Shown here: positions 7,204 through 15,229 of the stretch, one piece after another | Numbering within the stretch: position 1 is the first letter of the stretch | How the letters are laid out: each line of letters opens with the position of its first letter | From: CAVPPA01 sp050730755 | GTDB lineage: Bacteria > Patescibacteriota > Saccharimonadia > Saccharimonadales > UBA4665 | NCBI GenBank assembly: GCA_050730755.1 | Contig: JBOHNR010000009.1 | Coordinates: 1-30,279, forward strand | Direction: 5' to 3' | DNA length: 30,279 bases | Notes under the pieces: generated by a model | What the model saw: only the letters and a program-made list of their open reading frames with translations | The model's database searches: none | What the model was told of the DNA's origin: nothing | Program-made: the position numbers and the translations under genes

Positions 7204-9726
7204 TTAGAGCCGTTCAGCCTGAAATTGCTTCTTGGCAGCTTCGGCAAGTTGGTCAAGCAGGGTATTAACTTCAATGTCCGTCATGGTGCGGTCATAGCTG
7301 GCAATGTTTAAGCGGAAAGTAACCTGCTTATGCGCGCTATCGTCTGGGCGCTCGTAAATATCAATCGCTGATAGGCTCGCTCTTGTCTGATCGGGTTTTA
7401 ATTCGACTAGACGTTGCCGGATAAAATCGAAGAGCTGCTGGTAGGTCATAGTGGCTGTTACTTTCAGGCAGATATCCTGCTCGACTTTAGGAAATCGCGG
7501 TAAAGCTAAGTAATTTGATTTCTGCTCTCCGCCGGCTAGCAACAAAAGGTCAAACTCAAAGCCAGCACACAAAGCAGGCAGCTTCAAAGACCTTTTAACA
7601 GCTGCTTTAAATTCGCCGACTACTCCCCAAATTAGACCGTCTTTATCGCGTAGCACTGCGCTTCGATTTGGTTCAAAGGGGGCTGCCAGTTGTTGAATAC
7701 GCGGGTTTGAACCAAGATCAACTTCCGAAAATAAATCAAACCGGATATTTACATCAACTTGGTACTCTTCAAGCAAATTTAAGAGATAAGCCCGTGCCTC
7801 GTAATAAGCCACCCCTTTGGAGTTTTTGTTATCAGCATAGACAAGACTCAGTGTATCAACTTCTTTTGGGATGCCTGGCTCATCCGGATAGGACTCATTT
7901 AGGGCATGGCTTTTGCCTATTTCAAATAAAGCAAAACGACCATAGCCGCTCTTAATATTTAGAAAGACTTTATCGAGTAGACTGGGTGTTAAACTCAAGC
8001 GGTAATATTGCAAATCCGGGCTTAGGGCATTCGATAATTGAAAAGCTAGCGTCTTATCTTGACCGACTTGATCGATTAAACTAGCCCGCACAAAGCTATA
8101 AGTTAATACCTCATTAGCTCCTGTTTTACTGAGATTCCGGCGGATTTTGTTTTTCAGTTCAAGCAATTCGTCTTTAGGCGCTGGCGTTAGGCTTCGTTTT
8201 GGTAATTCCATTGGCAACTTATCATAGCCGTCTAAACGGCCGACTTCTTCCACAACATCTTCCCGAATTTCAATGTCAGTCCGCCAAAACGGCGCCGTTA
8301 CAACTAAGTTTTGGTTTTGCTCGACAACACTGCACTCGACGTTTTCAAGTAACTTTTTCATACCACCTGCGTCCAATTGGAGTCCTAACCGGCTATTTAT
8401 AAACTGCGGACTGACTGACACGGGCGGATGGACCCACTGCCGATCATGAAGTTGATTATCGTCAATCACGTCGCTGGCCTGTTTGCCAGAGGCATATTTA
8501 CCGAGTAACTCTAGCGCCTGTTTTAAGACGCGATCGTTTTGAAGTGGTGACTGCCCCTTCGTAAAACGGGTCACCGCATCCGTAAATAAACCATAAGCCA
8601 TAGCAGTTCGACGAATGGAATACATATCAAAGCTAGCGCACTCTAAGATAATCCGCTCCGTCTGGTCGTCAACTTCGCTGTCGGTGCCACCCATTACGCC
8701 ACCCAATCCAATTATTTTTTGATCGGTGGCGATTAGAATAGTTTCGCCAGACAATTCGATTTCTTTACCGCTCAGGAGGCTTAATCTTTCGCCATTCTTG
8801 GGGAAACGGACAACCAGCCTAGCTTTATGATCGCTGTTCAGGGCCTTTACTTTGTCATAGTCATAGGCATGCATTGGCTGGCCGGTTAACATCATTAAGT
8901 AGTTAGTAATATCGACGACATTGTTAACTGGGTGGACGCCTAGTCTCGACAAATACGACTGCAACAAAATAGACAGTGGATTAATTTTAATTCCATTTAC
9001 TACAACAACCATGAATCGCGGAACCAGTTCAGGTAGTTCATTACGTACTTCTAGCGGTAAACCGGTGTTACCGCTACTAATCATTGGGGCGTTTGTTTTA
9101 TACCAGGGGGGAGAAATAAATTGTTTACCGAGTATGCCGGCAATCTCCCGGGCAATTCCAAGTTGGCCGAAACAGTCTGGACGATGAGTTAGCATCTTGT
9201 TTTCAAGTTCAATGATGTAATCGTTTAGCTCGTATAAAACCGCAAAGTCGTCGCCGGGACTTGACTGGCAATCTATCTCCAAAATACCTTCTCGATTATC
9301 GCCCAGCGCCAGTTCTTTTGGCGAGGCTAACATACCATTGCTTTTCTGGCCACGGATATTACGAACCTCAATTACATATGGCTCTTTGGCGTAGCTTTCA
9401 GGAACCGTTGTGCCTGGAGGCAACCAAGCAACGTACATTCCGGCATGAACGTTCTGCGCTCCACAAACAACCCGGACTAGACCCTCATTGTCGCGCTCAA
9501 CGTTTTCGGCTTTCTGGTTGTCGTCTATCAGGCAAACGTGAAGCTTATCAGCGTCAGGATGATTTTCACAGGTTATGACCTTCGCCACGACAATTCCTTG
9601 ATATCGTTCACCCAGATTGACGACTGATTCGACAGCGCCCAGGCGCGCTCCAATCACCTCTATCAGCTGATCAACGGGAATATCTACATCAACAAATTGT
9701 TTTACCCAATTCAAGCTTATTTTCAT
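7204..9726 (-). CDS. pheT: Phenylalanyl-tRNA synthetase beta subunit
   Basis: 840 residues, slightly longer than the usual ~800. It forms the alpha2-beta2 enzyme with PheS that charges tRNA-Phe. Domains in order: EMAP/tRNA-binding fold (about 40-150, with VGAxQN-like CGAQNVHAG), B3/B4 editing domain (MLTHRPDCFGQLGIAREIAGI, then PVNNVVDITNYLMMLTGQPMHAYD), B5 domain (around 415-490), the catalytic-like core with EEVGRLDGYDKLP, and a C-terminal anticodon-binding FDX-ACB domain (about 745-840; LPRFPKVEQDICL). It starts 55 bases after pheS ends. The Shine-Dalgarno is weak (AGGG about 12 bases upstream). Confidence 0.98.
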   Translation of the reverse strand: MKISLNWVKQFVDVDIPVDQLIEVIGARLGAVESVVNLGERYQGIVVAKVITCENHPDADKLHVCLIDDNQKAENVERDNEGLVRVVCGAQNVHAGMYVAWLPPGTTVPESYAKEPYVIEVRNIRGQKSNGMLASPKELALGDNREGILEIDCQSSPGDDFAVLYELNDYIIELENKMLTHRPDCFGQLGIAREIAGILGKQFISPPWYKTNAPMISSGNTGLPLEVRNELPELVPRFMVVVVNGIKINPLSILLQSYLSRLGVHPVNNVVDITNYLMMLTGQPMHAYDYDKVKALNSDHKARLVVRFPKNGERLSLLSGKEIELSGETILIATDQKIIGLGGVMGGTDSEVDDQTERIILECASFDMYSIRRTAMAYGLFTDAVTRFTKGQSPLQNDRVLKQALELLGKYASGKQASDVIDDNQLHDRQWVHPPVSVSPQFINSRLGLQLDAGGMKKLLENVECSVVEQNQNLVVTAPFWRTDIEIREDVVEEVGRLDGYDKLPMELPKRSLTPAPKDELLELKNKIRRNLSKTGANEVLTYSFVRASLIDQVGQDKTLAFQLSNALSPDLQYYRLSLTPSLLDKVFLNIKSGYGRFALFEIGKSHALNESYPDEPGIPKEVDTLSLVYADNKNSKGVAYYEARAYLLNLLEEYQVDVNIRFDLFSEVDLGSNPRIQQLAAPFEPNRSAVLRDKDGLIWGVVGEFKAAVKRSLKLPALCAGFEFDLLLLAGGEQKSNYLALPRFPKVEQDICLKVTATMTYQQLFDFIRQRLVELKPDQTRASLSAIDIYERPDDSAHKQVTFRLNIASYDRTMTDIEVNTLLDQLAEAAKKQFQAERL

Positions 9727-9781
9727 CGGAGTAACCCTAACAGAGCGATTGACTCAATCATCTTAAATATATTAATTTCTG

Positions 9782-10837
9782 TCATGAAAATTGCCTCAAA
9801 AAGTCTAATCGGCCGGATTCAAAATAGCGGACATCCTCAATATCGTGCTTCATCATCGCTAGGCGATCAATGCCGCCTCCCCAAGCGAAACCAGTATAAA
9901 CTTCGGGGTCGATACTAGCTTCACGCATTACGTTAGGATGAATCATGCCACAGCCCAGTAACTCAATCCAGCCGCTCTGGGAACAAACCGAGCAGCCTTT
10001 TTTATCACAAAACGGGCATGATAATGAAAATTCAAAAGAAGGTTCGGTGAAAGGGAAATAAAACGGCTGAGTTTTAACCTCCAAGTCTTTCATATAATAA
10101 GCCTGGAGAAATGTTTTTAAAGTCGCAATAAGATTGCCAGCATTAATGCCTTTGTCAACGTAGACACCTTCGAACTGATAGAAGGTGTGCTCATGCCGGG
10201 CATCTAAATCTTCATTTCGGAAAACACGCCCTGGTATAACTACGGCAATAGCTTTACCCTGCCCCAAATTGTCTTTATATCTTTTGAGGACACGATTCTG
10301 CATCGTGCTAGTGTGAGCCGGAGCGATCAAGGGCTTGCCTTTGGAATCAAGCTGGCTCGTCATAAATGTATCGTAATCATCTCGAGCCGGGTGACCTTCA
10401 GGAAAATTCAGGCTAGTAAACATATGATACTCGTCGTCTAGTTCACGACTGTCGACGGCCGTAAAACCCATTCTGTAAAAGATATCGAGAATCGCTTCTA
10501 ACTCGGTCATTAGCGGATGAATACTGCCAAGTTCAGTTGGCAACAATTTGGGTTGTTCAGCAACCGGCGTATTGATATCAAACGGCGCCGTTACGTCCAA
10601 GGGTGGTAGAGCCTCGCTTTTTTCCTGATAGCTGGCCACCATTTGCTCTAACTCAGCTCGTAGTTCATTAGCTTCTTTGCCAAAACTAGCACGTTCTGCC
10701 GGGGACAATGTTTTTATTTCATCAAACAAAGCTTTCAATTCAACTGCTTTTAAAACGTCAGCTTTATGGCCCGAGGTTTCAAATTGCTTCTTTAAAACAT
10801 CTCCGACTGCGGCAATGCGTGGATTTTGATAGCTCAT
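9782..10837 (-). CDS. pheS: Phenylalanyl-tRNA synthetase alpha subunit
   Basis: 351 residues, normal for PheS. The N-terminal ~90 residues form the charged coiled-coil arm that binds tRNA-Phe. The class II core shows HPLMTELEAILDIFYRMGF, motif 2 VFRNEDLDARHEHTFYQFEG, and motif 3 GFAWGGGIDRLAMMKH (316-331). An insertion with CPFCDKKGCSVC (four Cys) lies between motifs 2 and 3, where some PheS proteins carry a zinc-knuckle-like hairpin. First gene of pheST. The -10 (TATACT, 10849-10854) is 11 bases before the ATG, leaving a leader of only about five bases and no Shine-Dalgarno. Confidence 0.98.
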   Translation of the reverse strand: MSYQNPRIAAVGDVLKKQFETSGHKADVLKAVELKALFDEIKTLSPAERASFGKEANELRAELEQMVASYQEKSEALPPLDVTAPFDINTPVAEQPKLLPTELGSIHPLMTELEAILDIFYRMGFTAVDSRELDDEYHMFTSLNFPEGHPARDDYDTFMTSQLDSKGKPLIAPAHTSTMQNRVLKRYKDNLGQGKAIAVVIPGRVFRNEDLDARHEHTFYQFEGVYVDKGINAGNLIATLKTFLQAYYMKDLEVKTQPFYFPFTEPSFEFSLSCPFCDKKGCSVCSQSGWIELLGCGMIHPNVMREASIDPEVYTGFAWGGGIDRLAMMKHDIEDVRYFESGRLDFLRQFS

Positions 10838-10848
10838 AGCTTTAATTC

Positions 10849-10854
10849 AGTATA
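10849..10854 (-). promoter_or_regulatory. -10 element of pheST
   Basis: TATACT on the minus strand, overlapping an alternative TATTAT. It faces the divergent GH63-like gene across about 110 bases. Confidence 0.5.
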
Positions 10855-10933
10855 ATACAGATAGCTAACAATGTGACGTGTGGCTTCGATTTTCGCGTTT
10901 GGCCGGTCTAGAATACTCTACTTTTCCCTAATG

Positions 10934-10939
10934 TATACT
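10934..10939 (+). promoter_or_regulatory. -10 element giving a leaderless transcript of the 10947 gene
   Basis: TATACT in TGTATACT, seven bases before the ATG; the same hexamer, context and spacing as at 4451-4456. Confidence 0.65.
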
Positions 10940-10946
10940 TAAAAAC

Positions 10947-12266
10947 ATGAGTGCTTACGATGAACTCTTCGAGCCGGCTAAAGCAGTGCTTGAGGGCAAT
11001 GACCAGGGTCGTTATACTCGGCCGGCTAAGGAACATTATCTACATCAGTGGTTATGGGATAGTTGCTTCATCGCGATTGGTTTAAGGCATATCGATATCG
11101 AAAGAGCCAAACTGGAGGTCCTAAGCCTGTTTCGCGGACAGTGGAGCAATGGCATGTTGCCTAATATGATCTTTGAGCCAAGCAAAAAACACTTTATTTA
11201 CGATAATATTTGGCAAAGCTGGCGAAGTCCCTTGGCTCCGTACGGTATTTCAACTAGCGGCATTACGCAACCACCTATTTTAGCCGAAGCCATTACTAGT
11301 ATTGGCGAGAAGCTACCCTTAACCGAGCGCCGAAGCTGGTATAAGCAAACTTGGGAAAATCTGCTTGTCTATCATGAGTGGTTATACAGCGAACGCGATC
11401 CTCACAAAGAGGGGCTAGTATTACAAATTCACCCCTGGGAAACCGGTTTAGATAACACGCCGCCTTGGATGCAAGAGCTCAACCAACACCTATTGCCCTG
11501 GTGGATACGGTTTATTCAAAAAATACATCTGGATAGCCTTATTGGCTTGTTTCGAAACGATACGCATCACATCCCGGCTCGCCAACGGTTATCGAATATT
11601 GAGGCTCTAGCCATGTTTGACACTCAACTCCGTCTTCGCCGCAAAAGCTATGACATCAATAAAATTCTTGATCATTCGCTTTTTATCATTGAAGACCTGA
11701 GTTTTAATTGCATTTTAGTTCGGGCCAATGAACATTTAAGAAACATCGCCACTACCCTGCGAGAAGAGCTGCCGGATGAGCTAAAAAAGCATATGGAGTT
11801 GGCGGAACAGGCCATTGAAGAACTTTGGGATCCCTATACAGAGCAATATTATTCGCGTGACTTTATTACTCATCGATTACTAAAAGAACCCTCGATTGCC
11901 ACTTTACTGCCGCTTTACGCTGGCAGCATTAGTAAAGAACATGCCGCCCTGCTGGTTAGCCAACTCGAAAACGAAAATGTTTTCGGGACATCATTCCCGG
12001 TACCATCGACACCAGCCAACTCCAGTTGGTTTAACCCTGAGCGATATTGGCAAGGCCCGACCTGGGTTAACACAAACTGGATGATTATTGAAGGCCTAAA
12101 TCGATATGGCTATAAAGATCATGCCGAGACTCTGCGCGAAAGCACTTTAGATATGGTTCAAAAAAGCGGTTATTTTGAATATTTTAATCCGTTGAGCGGA
12201 GAGGGCTTGGGCAATGATAACTTCTCTTGGACAGCCGCACTAGTGATTGACCTGTTAAAACGTTAA
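10947..12266 (+). CDS. GH63-like (alpha/alpha)6 glycoside hydrolase, possibly mannosylglycerate/glucosylglycerate hydrolase
   Basis: 439 residues, about the size of the stand-alone GH63 hydrolases that split mannosylglycerate or glucosylglycerate. An all-helical barrel with typical motifs: YLHQWLWDSCF (31-41), QWSNGMLPNMIF (65-76), HPWETGLDNTP (162-172, candidate catalytic acid Asp169), YWQGPTWVNTNW near the end, and EYFNPLSGEGLG (411-422, candidate base Glu411). No signal peptide, so it acts in the cytoplasm. Family knowledge allows trehalase- or glucosidase-like alternatives. The 3' end overlaps the convergent rmuC by four bases. It appears leaderless. Confidence 0.82.
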   Translation: MSAYDELFEPAKAVLEGNDQGRYTRPAKEHYLHQWLWDSCFIAIGLRHIDIERAKLEVLSLFRGQWSNGMLPNMIFEPSKKHFIYDNIWQSWRSPLAPYGISTSGITQPPILAEAITSIGEKLPLTERRSWYKQTWENLLVYHEWLYSERDPHKEGLVLQIHPWETGLDNTPPWMQELNQHLLPWWIRFIQKIHLDSLIGLFRNDTHHIPARQRLSNIEALAMFDTQLRLRRKSYDINKILDHSLFIIEDLSFNCILVRANEHLRNIATTLREELPDELKKHMELAEQAIEELWDPYTEQYYSRDFITHRLLKEPSIATLLPLYAGSISKEHAALLVSQLENENVFGTSFPVPSTPANSSWFNPERYWQGPTWVNTNWMIIEGLNRYGYKDHAETLRESTLDMVQKSGYFEYFNPLSGEGLGNDNFSWTAALVIDLLKR

Positions 12267-13339
12267 TCCTCCTTGTTCACGTCGTTAATTTTCTTTAGTT
12301 TGCTGGATGAGGCTAGACTCGGTTCGGTGTGATCAGAAATTTGTTGGATGACTTTAGTCAGCTGCCGAGCCCTAGTCCCCTCGATTTCGATATATGTGTT
12401 TTTAGTAGTATCTATTTGCTTACCAAGCCGTTCCAGCGATTCCCCGAATTTTTCATATTCGCCTTGAAACTTATCGATTAAACCTAAGATTTGAATTAGG
12501 CTTTTTTCATGATGAAAACTCTTATGTGCCTGCAAAATAAGTCGAAGCACAGCTGTAAACCCAAAAGGCCCGGCTAGTACAACTTTTCGCTCATTGGCGT
12601 ACTGGTTAATATCGGGCACCATTTCATAGATAAAACTAAAGATCATTTCATTAGGAATGAACATAATCACAAAATCGAGCGTTTGTTTCTCAGGATTAAT
12701 GTAATCCCTTTCGGACATTTCTTTGACTTTAGTTTTAACTGCAGTTCTAAACGAGTTTAAGGATTGTTTCTTAGCCTCACTGGTTTCTGCTTCCTGGTAT
12801 GCTATTAGATCATCAAAAGGAAACTTGGCATCAACGTTTAATTTATAACCATCAGGCAGCAGGATGGTAAAATCTGGCCGGCCATTCATGGTAACTGTTT
12901 GCTTAGTATAGTTCAACCTCTCGACAAAGCCTGCGGCTAACAACAAATCTTCAGCAATTTGTTCACCCCAATCACCTCTAAGTCGATTGTTTGATAGCAA
13001 ATTTCGAAGCCCTTCAGCTGAAACCTGGAGACCCTCAGTTATTTTGGCAGTATTTTCAAGCTGTTGCCTAATGGCAGCATTCTGGACTTTTAAGTCACCA
13101 ACATCCCTGCGGTTACTCTCCAGCTGCTTTTCGAGGCCTTTAGTAATTTGTTCTAAGAGTTTTTGATTGTCGCCCAAAATCCCCTTGACGCCTGATTCAA
13201 TTTCGTTCTGGTTTTTACTTCTTTGCGTGTTATTGGCGTTGGTTAAACTGAGGAGCATTTTTTGGCCAAAAAAATAAATAGCTGTAATAATCAGTGCGAC
13301 ACCCAGCACTATACATAAGACTACCACCACAAGAAGCAT
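12263..13339 (-). CDS. rmuC: RmuC-family DNA recombination/nuclease-like protein
   Basis: 358 residues. An N-terminal membrane segment (about 2-24) is followed by a coiled coil (about 40-110), then the RmuC domain with LRGDWGEQIAEDLLLAAGF and GRPDFTILLPDGYKLNVDAKFPFDDL, a PD-(D/E)xK-like arrangement (Asp..Asp-Ala-Lys). RmuC limits DNA inversion in E. coli; its precise biochemical role is not settled. It sits 18 bases after the L,D-transpeptidase gene but has its own extended -10 there, six bases before the ATG, and no Shine-Dalgarno. Confidence 0.93.
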   Translation of the reverse strand: MLLVVVVLCIVLGVALIITAIYFFGQKMLLSLTNANNTQRSKNQNEIESGVKGILGDNQKLLEQITKGLEKQLESNRRDVGDLKVQNAAIRQQLENTAKITEGLQVSAEGLRNLLSNNRLRGDWGEQIAEDLLLAAGFVERLNYTKQTVTMNGRPDFTILLPDGYKLNVDAKFPFDDLIAYQEAETSEAKKQSLNSFRTAVKTKVKEMSERDYINPEKQTLDFVIMFIPNEMIFSFIYEMVPDINQYANERKVVLAGPFGFTAVLRLILQAHKSFHHEKSLIQILGLIDKFQGEYEKFGESLERLGKQIDTTKNTYIEIEGTRARQLTKVIQQISDHTEPSLASSSKLKKINDVNKED

Positions 13340-13345
13340 AAGATT

Positions 13346-13354
13346 ATTGTATCA
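13346..13354 (-). promoter_or_regulatory. Extended -10 giving a leaderless rmuC transcript
   Basis: TGATACAAT (TGn plus TACAAT) on the minus strand starts just after the stop of the upstream gene and ends six bases before the rmuC ATG. Confidence 0.6.
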
Positions 13355-13357
13355 GGT

Positions 13358-13957
13358 TTAACTCTCTACGGTGACGGTCGTTCCGACTGATGACCAGCTG
13401 TATAGCCATTGAGCCGTAGCCAGCGGACATTCGACACAACCATGCGAAGCATCCGGTGAATAAGGGCTGATATTACCAAAAGCTGTAGCCGACCGCCAAG
13501 TAGCATCGTGGAAACCATAGGCTCCATACTGATTATCTAGAAATGGCATCCAGTAGTAGACAAAGTCATTCCAGCTGCCAGTGCTGTCCGAGCCGATTAG
13601 ATGAACGTCGGTCTCTTTGGCATATATACGATACGTGCCTGTGGGAGTTAGGTCAGCGGCCAAATTTTCCATACCGGTAACCACCGGCGAGCTGTAAAGT
13701 GATTTATTTATTGAACAGGCCCAGAGGTGCCTGGCGCTTATACTAACGATTATATTTTGTGACAAAGTGTTATTTGCGCAGGGATTAGGAGCTGATTTAG
13801 TGGTGGTTTTAGCTGCTTTTGCTTGGTCAACTACTAATGACTGCTTAGAGGATGTGCCCTGCGTCCACCAAAACAGAACCGCACCAACTAAAATCACCAA
13901 GATCAGCACGAACAATGCGTGACTTCGATGTTTTTTACGAACTGTTGGCGGTCTCAT
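13358..13957 (-). CDS. Membrane-anchored L,D-transpeptidase (YkuD domain)
   Basis: 199 residues. Basic N terminus, one membrane segment (about 13-32), a linker, then a YkuD catalytic domain (about 67-199) that should cross-link peptidoglycan outside the membrane. The domain opens with IIVSISARHLWAC, has TPTGTYRIYAKE, the His of YGFHDATW (His150) and the catalytic SHGCVECP (Ser171-His-Gly-Cys174). The usual SHGCIRL continuation is CVECP here, adding a second Cys three residues after the nucleophile. The -10 TATAAT is seven bases from the ATG and no Shine-Dalgarno is present. Confidence 0.93.
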   Translation of the reverse strand: MRPPTVRKKHRSHALFVLILVILVGAVLFWWTQGTSSKQSLVVDQAKAAKTTTKSAPNPCANNTLSQNIIVSISARHLWACSINKSLYSSPVVTGMENLAADLTPTGTYRIYAKETDVHLIGSDSTGSWNDFVYYWMPFLDNQYGAYGFHDATWRSATAFGNISPYSPDASHGCVECPLATAQWLYSWSSVGTTVTVES

Positions 13958-13964
13958 AACATCT

Positions 13965-13970
13965 ATTATA
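13965..13970 (-). promoter_or_regulatory. -10 element giving a leaderless L,D-transpeptidase transcript
   Basis: A perfect TATAAT on the minus strand, seven bases before the ATG at 13957. Confidence 0.65.
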
Positions 13971-14028
13971 TAAAATGTTTCAATATAATCATAAGAATGG
14001 TTATCTAGACATTCACACGTGACTGAAA

Positions 14029-14061
14029 CTAAATGACCCGGGACGAACCCGGGTCATTTAG
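14029..14061 (-). terminator. Strong hairpin, probable terminator after the DNA glycosylase gene
   Basis: CTAAATGACCCGGG (14029-14042) and CCCGGGTCATTTAG (14048-14061) form a perfect 14-bp stem with a 5-base loop. No long U tract follows on either strand. It lies between the glycosylase stop and the L,D-transpeptidase promoter. Confidence 0.7.
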
Positions 14062-14079
14062 GAAGCCTCACACTTCCTA
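14059..14079 (-). other. Second hairpin sharing bases with the terminator stem
   Basis: TAGGAAG (14059-14065) and CTTCCTA (14073-14079) pair over seven bases with a 7-base loop. It uses the same TAG (14059-14061) as the outer end of the neighbouring stem, so the outer pairs of the two hairpins exclude each other. Confidence 0.5.
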
Positions 14080-14123
14080 TCGTTTAGCTTATGTCTAAGT
14101 TATGGCAATTTCAAGGCTAATTC

Positions 14124-14702
14124 TTAGCCATTGCGAGATACATATGGCGAATTTTTTAAATAAAATCGCCACGGTGTATCTTTAGCTTGCCGAATGCCGA
14201 TTCGCGTGGTTTGGACAATGGAGCTTTTTATGAGACGAGGTTTGATGACCAGCTGCAATGGTGGCAGGCTTAGGTCGTGTCCATTTAAATCTTTATTAAT
14301 CTCAAAAGCTTGGCATAACTTGGCCGGACCGTTAGTTAAGTTCATTTCAGATACACCGTGGCGATTTTTACTCATAGTTTCCACGCCTTCTAATGGCACT
14401 AGAGCCCGGATTAGCACAGCCGAACCTTCTCCTGGACGCCCAGTTACGACATTGCAGCAATAATGCATGCCATACGTAAAATAGACGTACAAATAGCCTG
14501 GCGCACCAAACATAACATCTGTTCGCGGAGTTTGACCGTGGTAGCTATGACTAGCGGCATCTATCTGGTCATAAGCCTCCGTTTCAATAATCTTACCAAC
14601 AAGTTTATGCCCGTTTAGCTCGCGCACCAGATAAGATCCAAGTAGCCGTGGAGCAACTACTTCAGCGGTATCCGATAGTATTTTCCTAAAGTAAGAAGAC
14701 AT
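14124..14702 (-). CDS. 3-methyladenine DNA glycosylase (AAG/MPG family)
   Basis: 192 residues, full length for bacterial AAG homologues that excise alkylated purines. Family landmarks: APRLLGSYLVRELNG, GKIIETEAYDQIDAASHSYHGQTPRT (with the catalytic Glu), MFGAPGYLYVYFTYGMHYCCNVV, EGSAVLIRALVPLEG, and LTNGPAKLCQAF. No Shine-Dalgarno is visible before the ATG at 14702, and the promoter is not clear; a leaderless or near-leaderless mRNA is possible. Confidence 0.96.
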   Translation of the reverse strand: MSSYFRKILSDTAEVVAPRLLGSYLVRELNGHKLVGKIIETEAYDQIDAASHSYHGQTPRTDVMFGAPGYLYVYFTYGMHYCCNVVTGRPGEGSAVLIRALVPLEGVETMSKNRHGVSEMNLTNGPAKLCQAFEINKDLNGHDLSLPPLQLVIKPRLIKSSIVQTTRIGIRQAKDTPWRFYLKNSPYVSRNG

Positions 14703-15024
14703 TCGATATTATTTTGATTGGCTTAATCCGATAACACACAACAAAAAGGATAATACTAATTATATTTGATTAAATCCAAGCACCTTCGCGCTTTAATATA
14801 AGTGCCAAAACTGTTCAGGTTTATTATTAAAATTAGCGGAAATTAATTTAGAATTTAAAGTAGCAAGGATGGTGTTTTAGGGAGTAAGTGGAGAGGTATG
14901 CATGTAAATGCAATCATTTGATATATCCCCTCGACACTTCACTGTTATATTTTCATTCTAAAACAAACCCTATTTACTCAGCCACTAAGACAAGTTACTT
15001 GCCCATCAGGCTGACTCAGGACTG
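14703..15024. other. AT-rich intergenic stretch with no supported gene
   Basis: About 320 bases separating the glycosylase gene from the terminator of the secreted-protein cassette. The only structure noted is TGCAT-GTAA-ATGCA (near 14899), a 5-bp stem closed by a GNRA-type loop. No tRNA or convincing reading frame was found. Confidence 0.5.
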
Positions 15025-15053
15025 GCGAGAGAGGCCACGATGGCCTCTCTCGC
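15025..15053 (-). terminator. Perfect 13-bp hairpin terminator lacking a U tail
   Basis: GCGAGAGAGGCCA (15025-15037) and TGGCCTCTCTCGC (15041-15053) pair perfectly around a 3-base loop, five bases after the stop of the small secreted peptide. No T run follows on the minus strand, so it resembles the tail-less terminators described in actinobacteria. Confidence 0.7.
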
Positions 15054-15058
15054 TTGAG

Positions 15059-15220
15059 TTACGACGTACAGTGTTTTCCTGGATGTCCACTAATTAAGGC
15101 TATATGATTACAGCCTCCCGATGGACCCTTGCTGGTTACTGCTGCACCGATTCCCCGTACCGCTCCGAAAAGCAATACAGCGACGACGACGATAAGCATT
15201 ATGGTTTTGACTATCTTCAT
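15059..15220 (-). CDS. Small secreted or membrane peptide, 53 residues, two cysteines
   Basis: Not recognised as any known family. ATG at 15220 follows AAAGGAG with a 4-base spacer, a strong Shine-Dalgarno whose TAA is the stop codon of the upstream 246-residue gene, so the two are co-translated. The sequence starts MKIVKTIMLIVVVAVLLFG, a short basic N terminus and one hydrophobic segment (about 7-20), and continues with a 30-residue Gly-, Ser- and His-containing tail with Cys at 37 and 51. It could be a processed secreted peptide or a single-pass membrane peptide. It ends just before a strong hairpin terminator. Confidence 0.8.
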   Translation of the reverse strand: MKIVKTIMLIVVVAVLLFGAVRGIGAAVTSKGPSGGCNHIALISGHPGKHCTS

Positions 15221-15229
15221 GGATCTCCT

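Noticed and set aside
14888..15097. Plus-strand 69-codon ORF beginning at GTG
   Set aside because: It runs through the perfect terminator hairpin and antisense to the 53-residue peptide gene, and its sequence has no recognisable protein character.
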